Assembly (NCBI RefSeq): GCF_000237925.1
Contig: NW_017386036.1
Coordinates: forward strand, 682,001-746,000
Length of the DNA: 64,000 bases
Source: Schistosoma mansoni
Taxonomy: Eukaryota > Platyhelminthes > Trematoda > Strigeidida > Schistosomatidae
Reading direction: 5' to 3'
Shown here one piece after another: positions 36,720 through 50,000 of the stretch (position 1 is the first letter of the stretch; each line of letters starts with the position of its first letter). Below the pieces are notes generated by a model. That model was given only the letters and a program-made list of their open reading frames with translations. It did no database searches and was not told the origin of the DNA. The position numbers and the translations under genes are program-made.

Positions 36720-39046
36720 TAGCTCCTTTAGCTTTCTGAACTAATACAATCGGTGCTGCCTATGGGGAATAATTAATGGGTTGTATAACACCGAGTTTCT
36801 CTAGTCGTTCTAGTTCTTTGTCAAATGTATCGATAGCCACATATGGAACTTAATGTTTTGGACAGAAAACAGGTTTTACATCCTGTCGTAAGTATAACTT
36901 TACCTTTCCAATGGTACAGCATCCCAACATATTCTGGAACAAGTTCTTATGTTTTTGCAAGAGGTCTTCTATCGTTATAGCTTTCTTAGTTACATGAACT
37001 ATGGGCAGATCTCTAGGACTATTTGCACATTTCATCGTGCATATTTCCCTTAATGGTACATCCCATAGATTTAGTTTATCTATCCAATCTATACAGATAA
37101 GTTCTAAATCATGCCTGTTCGCTAAACACTAATTCCCTGTAAAGTAGTTATCTCGGAATTTTACAGAGCATTTTTAATGATTCCAACAAGCTTTAATATA
37201 TCTCCGGATGCATTCCGTGCAGTATGCTCAGTTAGTAATACTTGTGGACAACCAATTAAATTCCATGTCCGTTTAGAGATTAATGTGAAATCTGATGCTG
37301 TATCCGATTGCAATCGAACATGAACACCATTAACCATTAATTCCACATACCTTCTTTTATCTGCTATGCTTAGAGCCAGTGTAGAATATATACTGTTTAT
37401 ATATTTGCTTTGATACTGGTGAGGACGCGTCGTTGGCTTCGATCTCAAACTTTCTCTAGTTCGACAAACTGCTACTTTATGACCAACTTTATTGCACACA
37501 GTGTATCAATAATTTCTAAAGCCGCAAAATCTTGGGGAGTGCGACGCACCACAATACCAACATCTAGTTGAAGGTTTAGGAATTTTCGTGTGATATTGAT
37601 AACTTTTGGCACTCTTTTGTCGTTGACCTGTTTTAAAAGCATGAACATAATGATTAGATGGTGCACCACTTGTGGTTTCCAACACAGGCGAATCCTGTTT
37701 TAAGTTTATTAGTCGTTGACACTCACCAGTAACAGTTTGTAGTGTCATTTCTTCATCATGTTCCATACGGGGTAATAACTTCATGCGAAAATCAGCATCG
37801 CTGAAAGAGTTCAGACCAGAAATAAATAATAAGCATTTAAATTGATCACTGGTTGATACATTTAATTTAAATCGTTCCGCTTGTAAATTTACTCTTCTGG
37901 CATACGTAGTATAATCTTCATCAACTTCTTTAGTCAGCTGCAAACAGTCATACCGGATACAAAAGAGAGACCTCTGTCCACAGAACATTTTATTTAAAAT
38001 CTTGGGAGTTTCATCGAAGTTAACTTCTCATGGATGTCTAGGCAAGATATGGTTTTTATACTTTCGATGTTTCTTAGAACCAAACTACTGTGACAGCAGC
38101 CGGACTTTCTTCGCATCATCCATAACGGCAAATTTCACTCGGAAAATATCTTCAATTCTGCCGAACTATGCTTTAAACGTGTGACCACTGTCTGCATCAA
38201 AAATGAATTCTGGGATTGGATTAAGATATGACTCTACACCTTTATGTTCCGGATTATCTTATTGAATAGATATTTTCCCCAGAAGTGCTTCCAGGAGTTG
38301 CTATTGAGAAGCTAACATCTGTTGCTGCTGTAATATTAGCTGCAACTGCTCTAGTGATATTGCCATTTTTTACTGCCAATAATAATAACATGAACTCCAA
38401 AAAACCACTGGCAATTATTATGAATTATTGATTTTCAAAATCACGTCCCAGACTGATGGGTATCTTTTTGCGGAAAATCCCCGTCGCCAATTGTTGTAAC
38501 TTTACAAAAAACAAAGGATGTATGCTAATACGTTATTGATGTTATGTCCGAATTTTATCACGTGAATTATCCACCAATGGAAATACGGCTTTCCCGATCT
38601 TAACACTGTGACAAATCGATGACGTTCAACTGGTATGAGCAGTCTAGCGTCCTTATTGGTCGTTTGTCCGCCTAGCCCTTCCAATTAAGTTCAGAACACC
38701 AATTGCAGCTTCTGTCATGTGAATCATTTATTTCAACCAAACTCTTTATATACCAAACAAAAAAAGACCTTATCACACCAAAAAATAGAAAATAATGTTT
38801 GTAAAAGATCAAGCCAAATGTGGCCGTGAACATGGGAGACAGTAATCGATAAACTGAGTATAATTCAGGAACAGTAAATCGTAGAATAATAATAATCAAT
38901 AAGTCCAAATGAAGCTTATAATAAGATGAATATAGATATATATAATCTAGTTACTGAATAGTTATACAATAGGAATATATATAGAATAACAGTCCATTAA
39001 TAGGTCCCGGAAGTTATCCGTACTTACTTCTTCACTAGGATATAAA
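36720..39046 (-). mobile_element. Ty3/gypsy-type LTR retrotransposon fossil, 5' part
   Basis: On the minus strand the order is a 5' LTR (about 39046-38497), a leader, a gag-like region with one CCHC-type zinc knuckle (about 37990-37506), an aspartic-protease-like region (about 37500-37160) and the beginning of a reverse-transcriptase region (to about 36720). The rest of the element, including the 3' LTR, was not found. The family resembles the gypsy-like elements known from schistosomes (Saci/Boudicca type), but no closer assignment is possible. It is broken, with several breaks. Part of its LTR is duplicated in inverted orientation at 56264-56504. Confidence 0.75.
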
Positions 39047-39819
39047 AAAATTCAGATATTGAGAAGTAAATTGTGTAATCTTCAAAACTATATACATCCT
39101 AACTATCGTTCTTTTAAACGTCCCACATTAAATTAAGTTGATGAAATTAAGTCAAGATTACCAGAAATCCAATGAAGTATTCAATTTAAGACACATGTCT
39201 TATGAACTAACTGAAGATGAACGCAAAAGGTTCAAGGAATAAATACATAAGGTATCAATGAAACTCTCAAAGGATATGGATGTAAAGTTGATAAGAAGTC
39301 TAATCCCAGTGGGAGTGCACGCTTCTCTTCGAGGAACGCTTGAGAAATAAGTCTTTACCTACTCCATTATCGCGGTGTTATTTATTTGCGATGTAATTAA
39401 ATGTTACTTGAAATGTCAAGCGCCGTTTGTCGGGGTCCAAAGTGAATTCACTTAATTTTGGAAAGTCTAAGTTGGAATCTACTGTGGTAACTACACAAGT
39501 AACTTTCTGTCAAATGCTAAATCACGAATGCGAGCCATTTCTAAAGACGTCATAAATTGGTTTTGCTAGCGGCCTGAACATTACTCACGGAATTAGTAAA
39601 AACACCCAACTCCTACCCTTAGAAACGCTACTAACTACCACAGCTGTACCGACTAAAACGTGTCGGAATTTCAAAAATGCAAAAGTGAGTTCTTTCCGAG
39701 CATCGAATAAAATTATCAGTAGAGGCTTGTGGATTTTGTAAATAAAAACCAAACAGCATTCACTGGCCGTTTCGTCTCAGCGCAGAACACATAAACAACG
39801 CGTGTCCACGACACATTCA

Positions 39820-40019
39820 NNNNNNNNNNNNNNNNNNNNNNNNNNNNNNNNNNNNNNNNNNNNNNNNNNNNNNNNNNNNNNNNNNNNNNNNNNNNNNNNN
39901 NNNNNNNNNNNNNNNNNNNNNNNNNNNNNNNNNNNNNNNNNNNNNNNNNNNNNNNNNNNNNNNNNNNNNNNNNNNNNNNNNNNNNNNNNNNNNNNNNNNN
40001 NNNNNNNNNNNNNNNNNNN
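39820..40019. other. Assembly gap (200 N)
   Basis: Exactly 200 Ns, a conventional placeholder for a gap of unknown size. In the partner arm the corresponding interval (52124-55488) is 3365 bp of real sequence, so the gap hides or replaces that segment. Confidence 0.99.
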
Positions 40020-40742
40020 CGTACCAATAAAATTATCACCATGACATTTCTCAACACATTTTGAACTCTACAAAATACTACTACACCGATATGATATTAT
40101 TGTCAGCTTTCGCATTGTAAGGACGCCAAAATTCGTAAGTTACCACTTAAACATTACATATAACAGTTGATAGGATGGAACAAGAATAAAAGGAAATTTG
40201 ATTTGTTTTTCGATAAGCTAATAAACCACTAATTTGTATTTATTAAAAATTTAGTCTGTGGGACTTTTGTGTAGTCCGGACAGCAAGCTATTTTTTGACC
40301 TATTGACTAACGTTGTCACTTTTGCCGCTCATAGACTGCTATCAATCAACTAAGAATCTACTGCACGGTTTTGGACTGCAAATATCCTAGTTGTGTACGC
40401 ATTAAAACTTATTATTTAGGGTTGTCTTGATATTTCACCTATACATATTATCGTGAGTTATGGGTGCACGTAATGAAATTGCTCGCGACTATTCGATCGG
40501 TTTTCTGGTATTCTGACTGTAGGTTTAGAAACGTGGGGACATGATGATCCTACCGAAAGCATCAAAAGTACAGCAATGAAAAGGTGGTGCAGGCAAGGGA
40601 CAACAGCAAGTAAATATGAATAGCAGTTTAGACTCGTATACGTCTCAGTAAATTGCTACCAAGTGTTAACCATGATCAATTGACTTATATCCAATTGAAA
40701 AATAACAATCTGAGTGGAAAATGGATGGAAGATAGTACTTAC

Positions 40743-40975
40743 GTCTCTTTTGTTTACTATCTCAAGTCGATTACAGTTAGTGAGAGCTATGTCCATAGAG
40801 TTGTTGGCAGAAAACGTCTTTTGCATACGATCAGCAACGTTTAGGATGTGGTTACCAAGCCGTTGAAGTTCGTAAACTAAAGATAACGTATCTCCTGATT
40901 CGAGTTTTTTAGCTTCATCGTCTTTTCTGTTTTTAAATGGAGCAGTACATTGTAATATTTCAGGTTTGTTAACAA
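40743..40975 (-). pseudogene. Inverted duplicate of TFG exon 3, isolated
   Basis: The minus strand encodes the same 77-residue coiled-coil segment as TFG exon 3 at 51168-51400, with an identical translation and the same splice-site context on both sides. It lies upstream of the TFG start codon and in opposite orientation, with no neighbouring TFG exons on that strand, so it cannot be spliced into the gene as placed. It is part of the left inverted arm. Confidence 0.9.
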
Positions 40976-41344
40976 CTATGAAAATTGAAAAAAAACCATT
41001 AAAAAAACCCATCAAAAATGGAAGAATTTATGCTGGAGAAATTCGAGCCTTCTGTTTAGAAATCTGAATTAATGTTAAGGTTTGGTGACTGAGATAGTTA
41101 TCCCAGTTGAGGTGTGATTCAATCAATAAAGTTCAGGTACTTATTTACGAGCCATCTGCAGAAGTGTAACAACCACATAGGAGACAACCAATAGTCTTTT
41201 TTAAATTATGGGAGTATTTGTTACATTTAAGCTAGCGGCACATTCACACAAAGAATAGTGTTGTTGAGCGGACCTAGCATACCATCATTTAAACCAAGAA
41301 ACAAAGATATCTAGGTATAAGACCAATCCCTACGACCAAGAAGT

Positions 41345-42859
41345 CCTTGTGGATCAGACCTTTAGGTCAAAGGCTCGGGGTGTGGCCCCCTAAGAAAACC
41401 ACCTGCTTCGGTTTGGGCACCCGGGCAGTATCACAGCCCACACACAAATAAATGAAATGATGAATTCTATTGACGATACTATTCTCGCTCATACTGGAAG
41501 CAAGACAATTTACACTCTTATTATTATTATTACCATTATTATTATTATTGCTATTATTTACTACGTCGCTTTTTCACTCCCTTTATTCCCAAATTGTGTA
41601 TCCTTCCTTTCCAACTTATGCAGTAGCTCGCCCATGGTGGAAACTCTGTCCTATCTAAACGATCTCCAGTCACTGTCTGGTTGAAAGTGAATGCTTCCAC
41701 CGATTACGAATACTGAAGCAATCTTTCTGAAACCACGTACGCCGTTCAAGCTGGCTTCCTTCAACGTTCGCACACTAATGCAGATCGGACAACAGATGGG
41801 GCTGGCTATGTCTTTAGAAAGTCTTAATGTTGATGTTTGCTGTCTATCCGAGACCCGTATTCAAGACTCTAGTGAAGTACTACAAATTCGCTCTCCATCT
41901 GTCGCTTCGAAAAGCTTGTTTCACGTGCGCTTATCCGGGGACTCTGTGGCATCTTCGTCTGGTCTTGCTGGCGTTGGTGTTGCACTAAGCGCTAGGGCTG
42001 AGGCAGCACTAATCGATTGGATCCCCATTAACAGTCGGTTATGTGCTGTTAGATTAGAAATTTCCATCAAAGTAAGAAGAAACCGGCGTGAGAAACGGTG
42101 TCTTTTCGTCATCTCCGCCTATGCCCCGACAGATTGCAGCCCGGATGCAATCAAGGATGAGTTTTACCACCAGTTAACAGTTCTTCTCCAGAAAGCGCGT
42201 TCGACAGATATTGTAGTATTAGCCGAAGACTTGAATGCTCAGGTCGGGCGTCTAGGCACAGAAGAGAGTCGTTTAGGTGGCCGATGGGGACTTGTTGGTC
42301 GCAGGACAGATAACGGGGACCGTTTGCTGCAACTGTGCACAGACCACAACCTGTTTCTGGCCAGCACTAACTTCCGGCACAGTCATCGCCGGTGTGCCAC
42401 CTGGCGTCCTCCCTCTGCATCTCAAGCCTGGACTCAGATTGATCACATCGCGATCAGCTACCGCTGGCGTGGTTGTGTACAAGACTGCCGCTCCTTTTGG
42501 AGTACCTATCTGGAGTCTGATCATGCCCTGGTCTGCGCCAATCTCACCTTACTTTTCAGTGGCCGAAGGATTGACCACCACCAACGGATCGATGTTAGTA
42601 AACTGGCTGCAACATCTGTTGCAAGTAAGTATCGAGCGGAGCTAGCCTCTAGGCTAGCTACCATCCCACCGAAAAGTATAGATGAGCATTGGTTGCATCT
42701 TCACGACGCCATGAAAATGGCGAGTAAAGCCGCTTGCGGCTTCGTGAAACGTCCCGCTTACAAGCACTGGGTTTCTTCTGGCTCCTTACAACTGATGGAA
42801 GCCCGTCGGTCTACTCCGGGTGATCGTGAGTTTGACCACAAACGAAGGCTGTTACGTAA
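41345..42859 (+). mobile_element. RTE-like LINE, 5' part (leader and endonuclease), truncated at arm boundary
   Basis: Starts in the 5' leader (CCTTGTGGATCAGACC), passes a TTATTA microsatellite (41517-41561), and carries a 391-codon frame from 41691. The frame encodes an AP-type endonuclease: [37 protein letters not shown] and LESDHALV. It is practically identical to the copy at 47241-50798 but stops at TTACGTAA, where the inverted arm ends; the remaining seven bases of the frame come from unrelated sequence. No RT is present. Confidence 0.92.
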
Positions 42860-42869
42860 AATTTAGTCT

Positions 42870-43245
42870 AGCTGTCGATGGTCTCAAGGACAGTACTTGT
42901 CTGAAGACGAGCTTAAAGATGTGAGAGATTTGTGATCAAGTATAGAACTCTTAACTGCTTTCCTTTCACCCTTGTAGAACCAAATTGGTATACGTTCTCG
43001 TATCACAGTTGAAAGCGAGCCCTGGCTATGGCCAATGTACCTTGCTCCACAAAAGCATATGAAGTGGTAGATGCACATGGAACACCTAATCGACTTTAAT
43101 CATTCTACGGATCCACAGTTTGATTTTAAGGTTGTTTATGTGATTCGTTCAAATCTACCTAGATTTCTTCGTATCTTACTCTTAAAAATAGCCGAAGCTC
43201 TTACAATCAATGGGCTTAAACCAGAGCTATGCGTACAAAAGATGT
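42870..43245 (+). mobile_element. GIY-YIG (Penelope-like) fragment with its first half inverted
   Basis: On the minus strand 43078-42930 encodes CIYHFICFCGARYIG ... KGERKAVKSSILDH, the start of a GIY-YIG domain. On the plus strand from about 43079 the continuation of the same domain is encoded: EHLIDFNHS ... IAEALTINGLKPELCVQK with a stop near 43245. The two halves therefore meet head to head, overlapping by two residues (DH/EH). This pattern is expected if the 5' part was inverted during target-primed insertion. The element is truncated and non-functional, and it begins within 100 bp of the left-arm boundary. Confidence 0.6.
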
Positions 43246-44024
43246 AAGTCTTATCGTTGTCATTCCAGTGGTCTTAATTAATATTATTATTGTCCTATCA
43301 TTATTACAACCTCATCCCCTCTTAATCATGTCTTATATTCTCATTATCTTATTCATGAATGCTCATCATATCACCTTATTAATTTTTACACCTCTATAAG
43401 CTTTAATGACCTTTAATTATTCTAACAAAAACATTTTATTCATTTTAATCACCTTACTATATTCACTAAATCTATTGTTATCACTCGTATAACGTAATCT
43501 AGTATTATAATCTCTCTATTACGTCATCTTGGCTATTCGTGTTTACACATCAGCAAGACAGATTAGAGTGGTTCAAAGTGGAACCATTGCCGCATGTGCC
43601 TGTCCATGGTGTGTACTTATCAATTTGCTTTAACCACCATCGATCACAACGATTTCGTTAAACTGCCAAGCTTTTGGTGTTCTATAATGTAAAGTAGAAA
43701 AGGTCCAGCCTGGTCGGTGATCTGGATAGGGCTCGGTCGCATTTCTTTGATCCTACAAGAAAAATATACTAAAGTTTATCAACACTTGAAGATTTTCTCA
43801 CAATTTTATTTGACTTCTCCCTCTGTTGAAAGAAGAAGGTGAATTTGATCATATATTTAGGTTTTATTTATAGAGATTCACGGAATCACATGGACTATTG
43901 CATTTAACAGTACATTGAGTATTGGACATGTGGCCGCACCTGTCTGGGTCTTTAAAGCCAGGTATTGACTGCTGACGTATCATTACCACGGAGTAGAGAG
44001 GACATTAGGTTGCAACGTTTCATC
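43246..44024. other. Upstream region of TFG, no gene recognised
   Basis: AT-rich spacer leading to the TFG start, presumably holding its promoter. An in-frame upstream ATG at 43965 could add 20 residues to TFG, but the family begins close to the LSGKLIIK block, so 44025 is preferred. Confidence 0.4.
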
Positions 44025-47000
44025 ATGGATCTCTCTGGGAAACTTATTATCAAAGCTCAACTTGGACATGACTTGAGACGCATCCCAATACATAATGAGG
44101 AAATTACTTATGATGAACTTATTTTAATGATGCAACGTGTCTTCAAACAGTATATAACAAAGGAAGATGAATTATTGGTAAAATATAAAGACGAAGGTAA
44201 GTGAAAAGTTCTTATGTTCACCTTCAGATGGGGACTTTATAACGATTGAGGATGAGTCTGAGCTCTCTCTCGCCATACAATCCAGCAGGGTGTTACAAAT
44301 TAAAATCTTCGGTATGTTTCATTCTGGTCAAATTTATTTTAACAACTCACATATCGGTCTTAAAGCTCTAGTATTCACATAATTTTTCTGAGAAATAAGA
44401 CCACCATGCGTAAGGATTCGCAGGAACAGAACCCTTATTAGGCTAGACTCATCGATTGACTACATCACATTAACTTAGTTTCCTCATAACTCTATCATAC
44501 AGTGCTCGCTTTGAACCAACCGTCACCCTTTTGATTCAAACTGTTTTTGGTCGAGAAAGAACCCAAATACATCGAATTTCTGTTGATCACTTCGAAATTT
44601 ATTTGGTTGGTTGTTGCTTTAAATTACATTGACCGGTATATAAGGTGCTGTAAATAAAACATCATATGATGAGGATCGTAGGTGACATAACTTAGTATCA
44701 ACAGTACAGTAAATCAACGCACAACAAACCATAGAAATGATACTTCTAAGGCTGTAGAGGCGAGTGAGTTTCAGGGCAGAAATCTAAATCACGCTGAACG
44801 ATATTGATTTGTCACTAAAATTCTAACACACAATAGTTGAAGGTCATTTGTAGGTTTTTTGGTTGTCATTGCGTAGAACGTTAAGGATTCTTGTAAATGA
44901 ACTTCCAAAGAATTAAGCTATTGTTCTGAAACCATATGTTGTGACGAATCGGCGATGTGCTGAGCAATATATTTGTCGTGAAGTGTCGTTTTGGACTGCA
45001 TTGACTGAGCTTGTCAAATTCGTCGTGAGAAACCGATACTCTGCTACTGGTGTCCCACGCAAATTGTATCCCATAATCTGTGGAGAGCGACTAGCGTTTT
45101 TCTCAAGTGTTAGTTTGCCAATTATAGGCTCAGGGGAAGTGCCGTAAAATCAATGTAACTGTCACGATTACGAAAAACCTCAATACTTACGATGAGTGTT
45201 ACAAAATGCTGTATGAACTTATCACTTCAATTTCATCCTCTCTGTTTTCGATAGTCTGTTGCTAAGGTATTTATACTTACGTCGTCAAGGATTGGTTCAT
45301 CTTCAGGCTTTCTAAATTACAAATACCAACAGTGAAAGCTTGATTACATCCTTAGATGCAAAGACTTTCTACTAAACCATTTGGAAGCTACTCTAAATAC
45401 GAGGACTAGTGCTTCTATACTCCAAAAAAATTTTTGTGGTTGCGACAGAATAACTGTTTCTGTATTCTAAAGTCTGCTTCATATTCTATAGAAAAGATTA
45501 AATGTCTCTACCGTTATTAAACAAGTTGAGTTATAACAGAATTAATAGCTTTGATAAGACACTTCCCGAAAAAGGGGTTATTCTCCTTCAAGGGAACTAA
45601 TATACTACTTATTCTAATCATAATTACATACAACCCATCCAAAAATGTCGACATCTTTCAGATTTCGTAGAGAAAGTGATTTTCAGGCGAGACCCAACCA
45701 TCATCATGTTAATATGTAATTTTCACTTATTTAGGATGGTGTCCACTTAGATTAGAGTTCCTGACTACGCAGTCGTTCATTTCGCTCTCAGTTGTAGGCG
45801 TCTACGCGCACGCTGACTTGAGAAGAGAAAAGTGGCTCTTAATATGCGAATCTCAGTGCATTTGTGTTTTCGTGCGAGTCCCCGTATATTTTAAGCACTT
45901 CTAGGTACCATGTCCAATACTTGAGTATTTGTAAACCTTAACTGACCTTTCAGTTCTGTTATTTATTTGCTTAGGGTTTTTAGATGAGTAAATATACTGT
46001 GCGTCGTTCATGACAAAGCAATAGGGTTGACAAAACATTCTGTATTCTTGTGAAGTGATAGGGAAATAAATTATCAAGTGAATTTTGGAAACAACTGACT
46101 AACGCTAGTCAACAATATACAATATATAGTGGAAAAGTCATCCATGTTTCAGTCATTTAGTTAGGGAACCAACTCTCCTCTACTTGTTTTAGTTTAAGTA
46201 ACCAAATATTTCAACTGTCATGATTCAAACTGAATATGTTAATCTGAGTTATATCACGTACGACGCCTAATCATCATTGTCGAAGTTAGATGCAAAGCTC
46301 GAGGAAGATCAATCGGCTTGTTAGGTTGTGAATCTACTTTTTGCTAAGTTACACGTATTGTTACAACTTATCACATAACTCTGACCATGGCTAGATAGCA
46401 TTTGAAATAGTGTTTATGCAGTCAGAATTTGTGTAAGGAAGTACAGGTTTCCTGATTAAAACCCTGTGACTGAGTAGAAATAATAAGTTCCAATTTCAAA
46501 TGATTTGGTCATGTCAATCATGCCAGTGAAGATGCGTCAACTCTCTACGTTTTCCTAAGTATACTTCATGCCCGTTTATGTTTATTTATTATAACTCTAC
46601 CACTAACTATCAAAATGCAGTAACTTAAACTCATATATCTTGTAAAGGTGGCTTGTTAAAACGTTTGTCGAAATCGTCCATTTTGATAATTCACTGTCTA
46701 ACCGTGAAGAGTTAAAAGGAGAGTATTTACATTATGTTGTGAAGCTCTGCATTAACTGACTGGTTTCCTATTGACAATTATAACTTGTAGCCGCCAATTA
46801 GAGAGCAGTGATTTATCGATCGGAACAATAAGGCATTAAACCCGTGCGAGCAGTCTAGAGTATTTATCGGTCCTGCTTTCTGCCTAGCCCAGCCAGTTAA
46901 GTCCAGAACACCAAGCTCAGTCCCTGCGGTATGAATCCTTTATTTATATACCAGCCAGACAGACCACATCGTAACATAAAATAGGAAACAACATTTGTAC

Positions 47001-50000
47001 AAGATTCAGCCAAATGTGGCTGTGAATAAGGGAGATAGTAATTGACAGGCAGTGCATAACTCAAGAATGGCAAATTGTATAATAATAGTTCATAGGTCAA
47101 AATAAAGCTCATAATAAGAGGGACATGAATATGAATAGTTTTGTTATTTGACAGTAATACGATAAAAATTTACGCATAGTGTTGGTCCAGAAATGGATCC
47201 CGAAAGTTACCATTCATTATTCTTATCGGGATATAACACTATTTATTATTATTTATTTATTTAAACACATATATATTGGTACAAAAGGGCACCAGATACA
47301 TATGCGCCACACAAAATAATGAAAGTAGGAAGAGAAGGGATGAAAAGATAAGGCGGACTAAAATGTACAACCAGAAGACTCTTTCAGTCAACGAAGTTAT
47401 CGCCACTCTGTATGAAGAAAGTAGAAGGTTACAGCAGGATCGCCACTCGCTTCTATTCTGAGCCATATCTGATAACGTCTCTAGCCACTGTGTTGCACCA
47501 TCACTCGGACCCCAACCAGGAAGTCGTGAAGGACCAACAGAAGCTAGCCCTTTGCAGCTTTCTTTCATACCACGACACCATGTCATACACTGACCTCCTC
47601 TCCGCTTTTTCCGACCAGTCCCAGAATCGGCAAATAATGCACGGCGTGGAAGTCTCTGAGACGACATTCGTAGAACATGTCCAAGCCACCGAAGTCGGTG
47701 TTTCAAGATGGTGACACCAATTGAATTATCGTCTCTGTGCCTGAACACTCGATGCCGAACCTCTGTATTACTAACATGGTGTTGCCACTGTATGTCAGCA
47801 ATCCTTCGGAGACAACGATGATCGAACACAGAGAGACGTCTAACATCCTCAACTCGGAGAGGCCAGGTTTCACAAGCATAGAGCAAAACTGCTCTCACCG
47901 ACGCGTTGTAGATCTGACCTTTTACAGCTAGACTAACATTACGGAGGCGCCAAAGATGGCCCAGATTGGCATAAGCCGCTCTGGCTTTCCTTATACGTGC
48001 ATCAATCTCATCACTCACGCCACCACCAGCACTTATGTAGCTACCTAGATACACGAACTTCTCAACTACTTTAATCTGCCCACTATCCAGGGTGAGTACA
48101 GGATGAGAATCCTGCCAGTCTTGTAGGATTACTTTGCACTTGGAGGGTGCAAAGCACACGCCGTACCTGCGGACACTGATTGCCAACTGATTAAGTGCGG
48201 ATTGCATGCCTTGGGCATTATCGCACAGTAAGACAATATCATCCGCATACTCGAGGTCGAGAAGTCGTTCTCCAGGCAGCAGATCCACACCACCATTACT
48301 TACATCCATCAGAGCTGTTTCCAGGATGTCATCGATGGCAAAGTTGAAGAGGAATGGTGAGATCGGGCAACCCTGCCTAACCCCACTGCTCGAATGAAAC
48401 AAGGGAAAAAGGTGGTTGTATGCCCTCACTCTGCCTGAGGTGTTCGTATACAGGGCCTTTAAGATGTTAATGAACTTCTCAGGCACACCCTTCTTCAATA
48501 GACAATCCCAGAGAACAGTCCCGTCCAACGAATCGAAGGCAGCCCTGATATCAAGAAACACTACGATTGTTGGCCTGCGATAAGTATGACAGTGTTCTAA
48601 CATTTGGCGGAGGGTGAAGATGTGATCAATGCATCCTCGACCAGAACGAAAACCAGCCTGCTCCTCGCGAGTCAATCGTTCTCGGGTTTTAAACAACCTA
48701 CGAAGAATGACAGAAGCCAATAGTTTGGACGCAATCGGAAGTAGACTTATCCCCCGATAGTTGTTACAGGAACAACGTGAACCCTTTTTAAAGATGGGGA
48801 CGACTATTGACTCATTCCATGATGTTGGAACACTTTCTTGCTCCCAAACCTTTGCAAACAACACAGTCAATTCCTTAGTCAGAAAGTCACCACCATCTTT
48901 AAAAAGAGCGGAGGTAAGTCATCTGGGCCCGGTGATTTGTAACGTTTCAATAGTTGGAGTTCCTTGCGGACTTCCGCCTCGTTTGGTGGATCAGTCGTCA
49001 CCGGCCATGGGGGGCAGGACAAGCTGGTTGATGTTGCCGGAGCAGCAGGCCAGTTGAACTGCCCTTCGAAAAATTCCGCCCATCGTCCAAGACGTCGATA
49101 GATGTTAGTGATTGGCATCCCGTCATCCTCGTAGATTGTTTCACTCACACCAGACTTCTTGCTGCCAGTGGCTCGGATGAGTTGGAAGAGCTTCCGGCAG
49201 TTACCAGATGCAGCTGCCGCTTCCATCTCATTAGCACGCTCCACCAGGCTTCCCGGTCCTTACGCAAGCTTTGCCCGATTTCATTACGTAACAGCCTTCG
49301 TTTGTGGTCAAACTCACGATCACCCGGAGTAGACCGACGGGCTTCCATCAGTTGTAAGGAGCCAGAAGAAACCCAGTGCTTGTAAGCGGGACGTTTCACG
49401 AAGCCGCAAGCGGCTTTACTCGCCATTTTCATGGCGTCGTGAAGATGCAACCAATGCTCATCTATACTTTTTGGTGGGATGGTAGCTAGCCTAAAGGCTA
49501 GCTCCGCTCGATACTTACTTGCAACAGATGTTGCAGCCAGTTTACTAACATCGATCCGTTGGTGGTGGTCAATCCTTCGGCCACTGAAAAGTAAGGTGAG
49601 ATTGGCGCAGACCAGGGCATGATCAGACTCCAGATAGGTACTCCAAAAGGAGCGGCAGTCTTGTACACAACCACGCCAGCGGTAGCTGATCGCGATGTGA
49701 TCAATCTGAGTCCAGGCTTGAGATGCAGAGGGAGGACGCCAGGTGGCACACCGGCGATGACTGTGCCGGAAGTTAGTGCTGGCCAGAAACAGGTTGTGGT
49801 CTGTGCACAGTTGCAGCAAACGGTCCCCGTTATCTGTCCTGCGACCAACAAGTCCCCATCGGCCACCTAAACGACTCTCTTCTGTGCCTAGACGCCCGAC
49901 CTGAGCATTCAAGTCTTCGGCTAATACTACAATATCTGTCGAACGCGCTTTCTGGAGAAGAACTGTTAACTGGTGGTAAAACTCATCCTTGATTGCATCC

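Larger units (their letters stand above)
38808..42859 (+). repeat. Left arm of a large near-identical inverted repeat (contains a 200-N gap)
   Basis: Bases 38808-39819 are the reverse complement of 55489-56500 (partner coordinates sum to 95308). Bases 40020-42859 are the reverse complement of 49284-52123 (sum 92143). Reading by eye I found only a few mismatches in about 3.85 kb, for example 40361 against 51782, 42649 against 49494 and 42671 against 49472. The arm contains LTR sequence, TFG intron, an antisense copy of TFG exon 3 and the 5' part of an RTE LINE. It ends abruptly after TTACGTAA at 42859. Confidence 0.95.

Noticed and set aside
39716-40057. Frames spanning the N gap
   Set aside because: The coding potential is an artefact of unknown bases.
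43965-44024. Upstream in-frame ATG for TFG
   Set aside because: The extra 20 residues do not resemble the family N-terminus, while 44025 begins just before the conserved LSGKLIIK block; kept as an alternative only.
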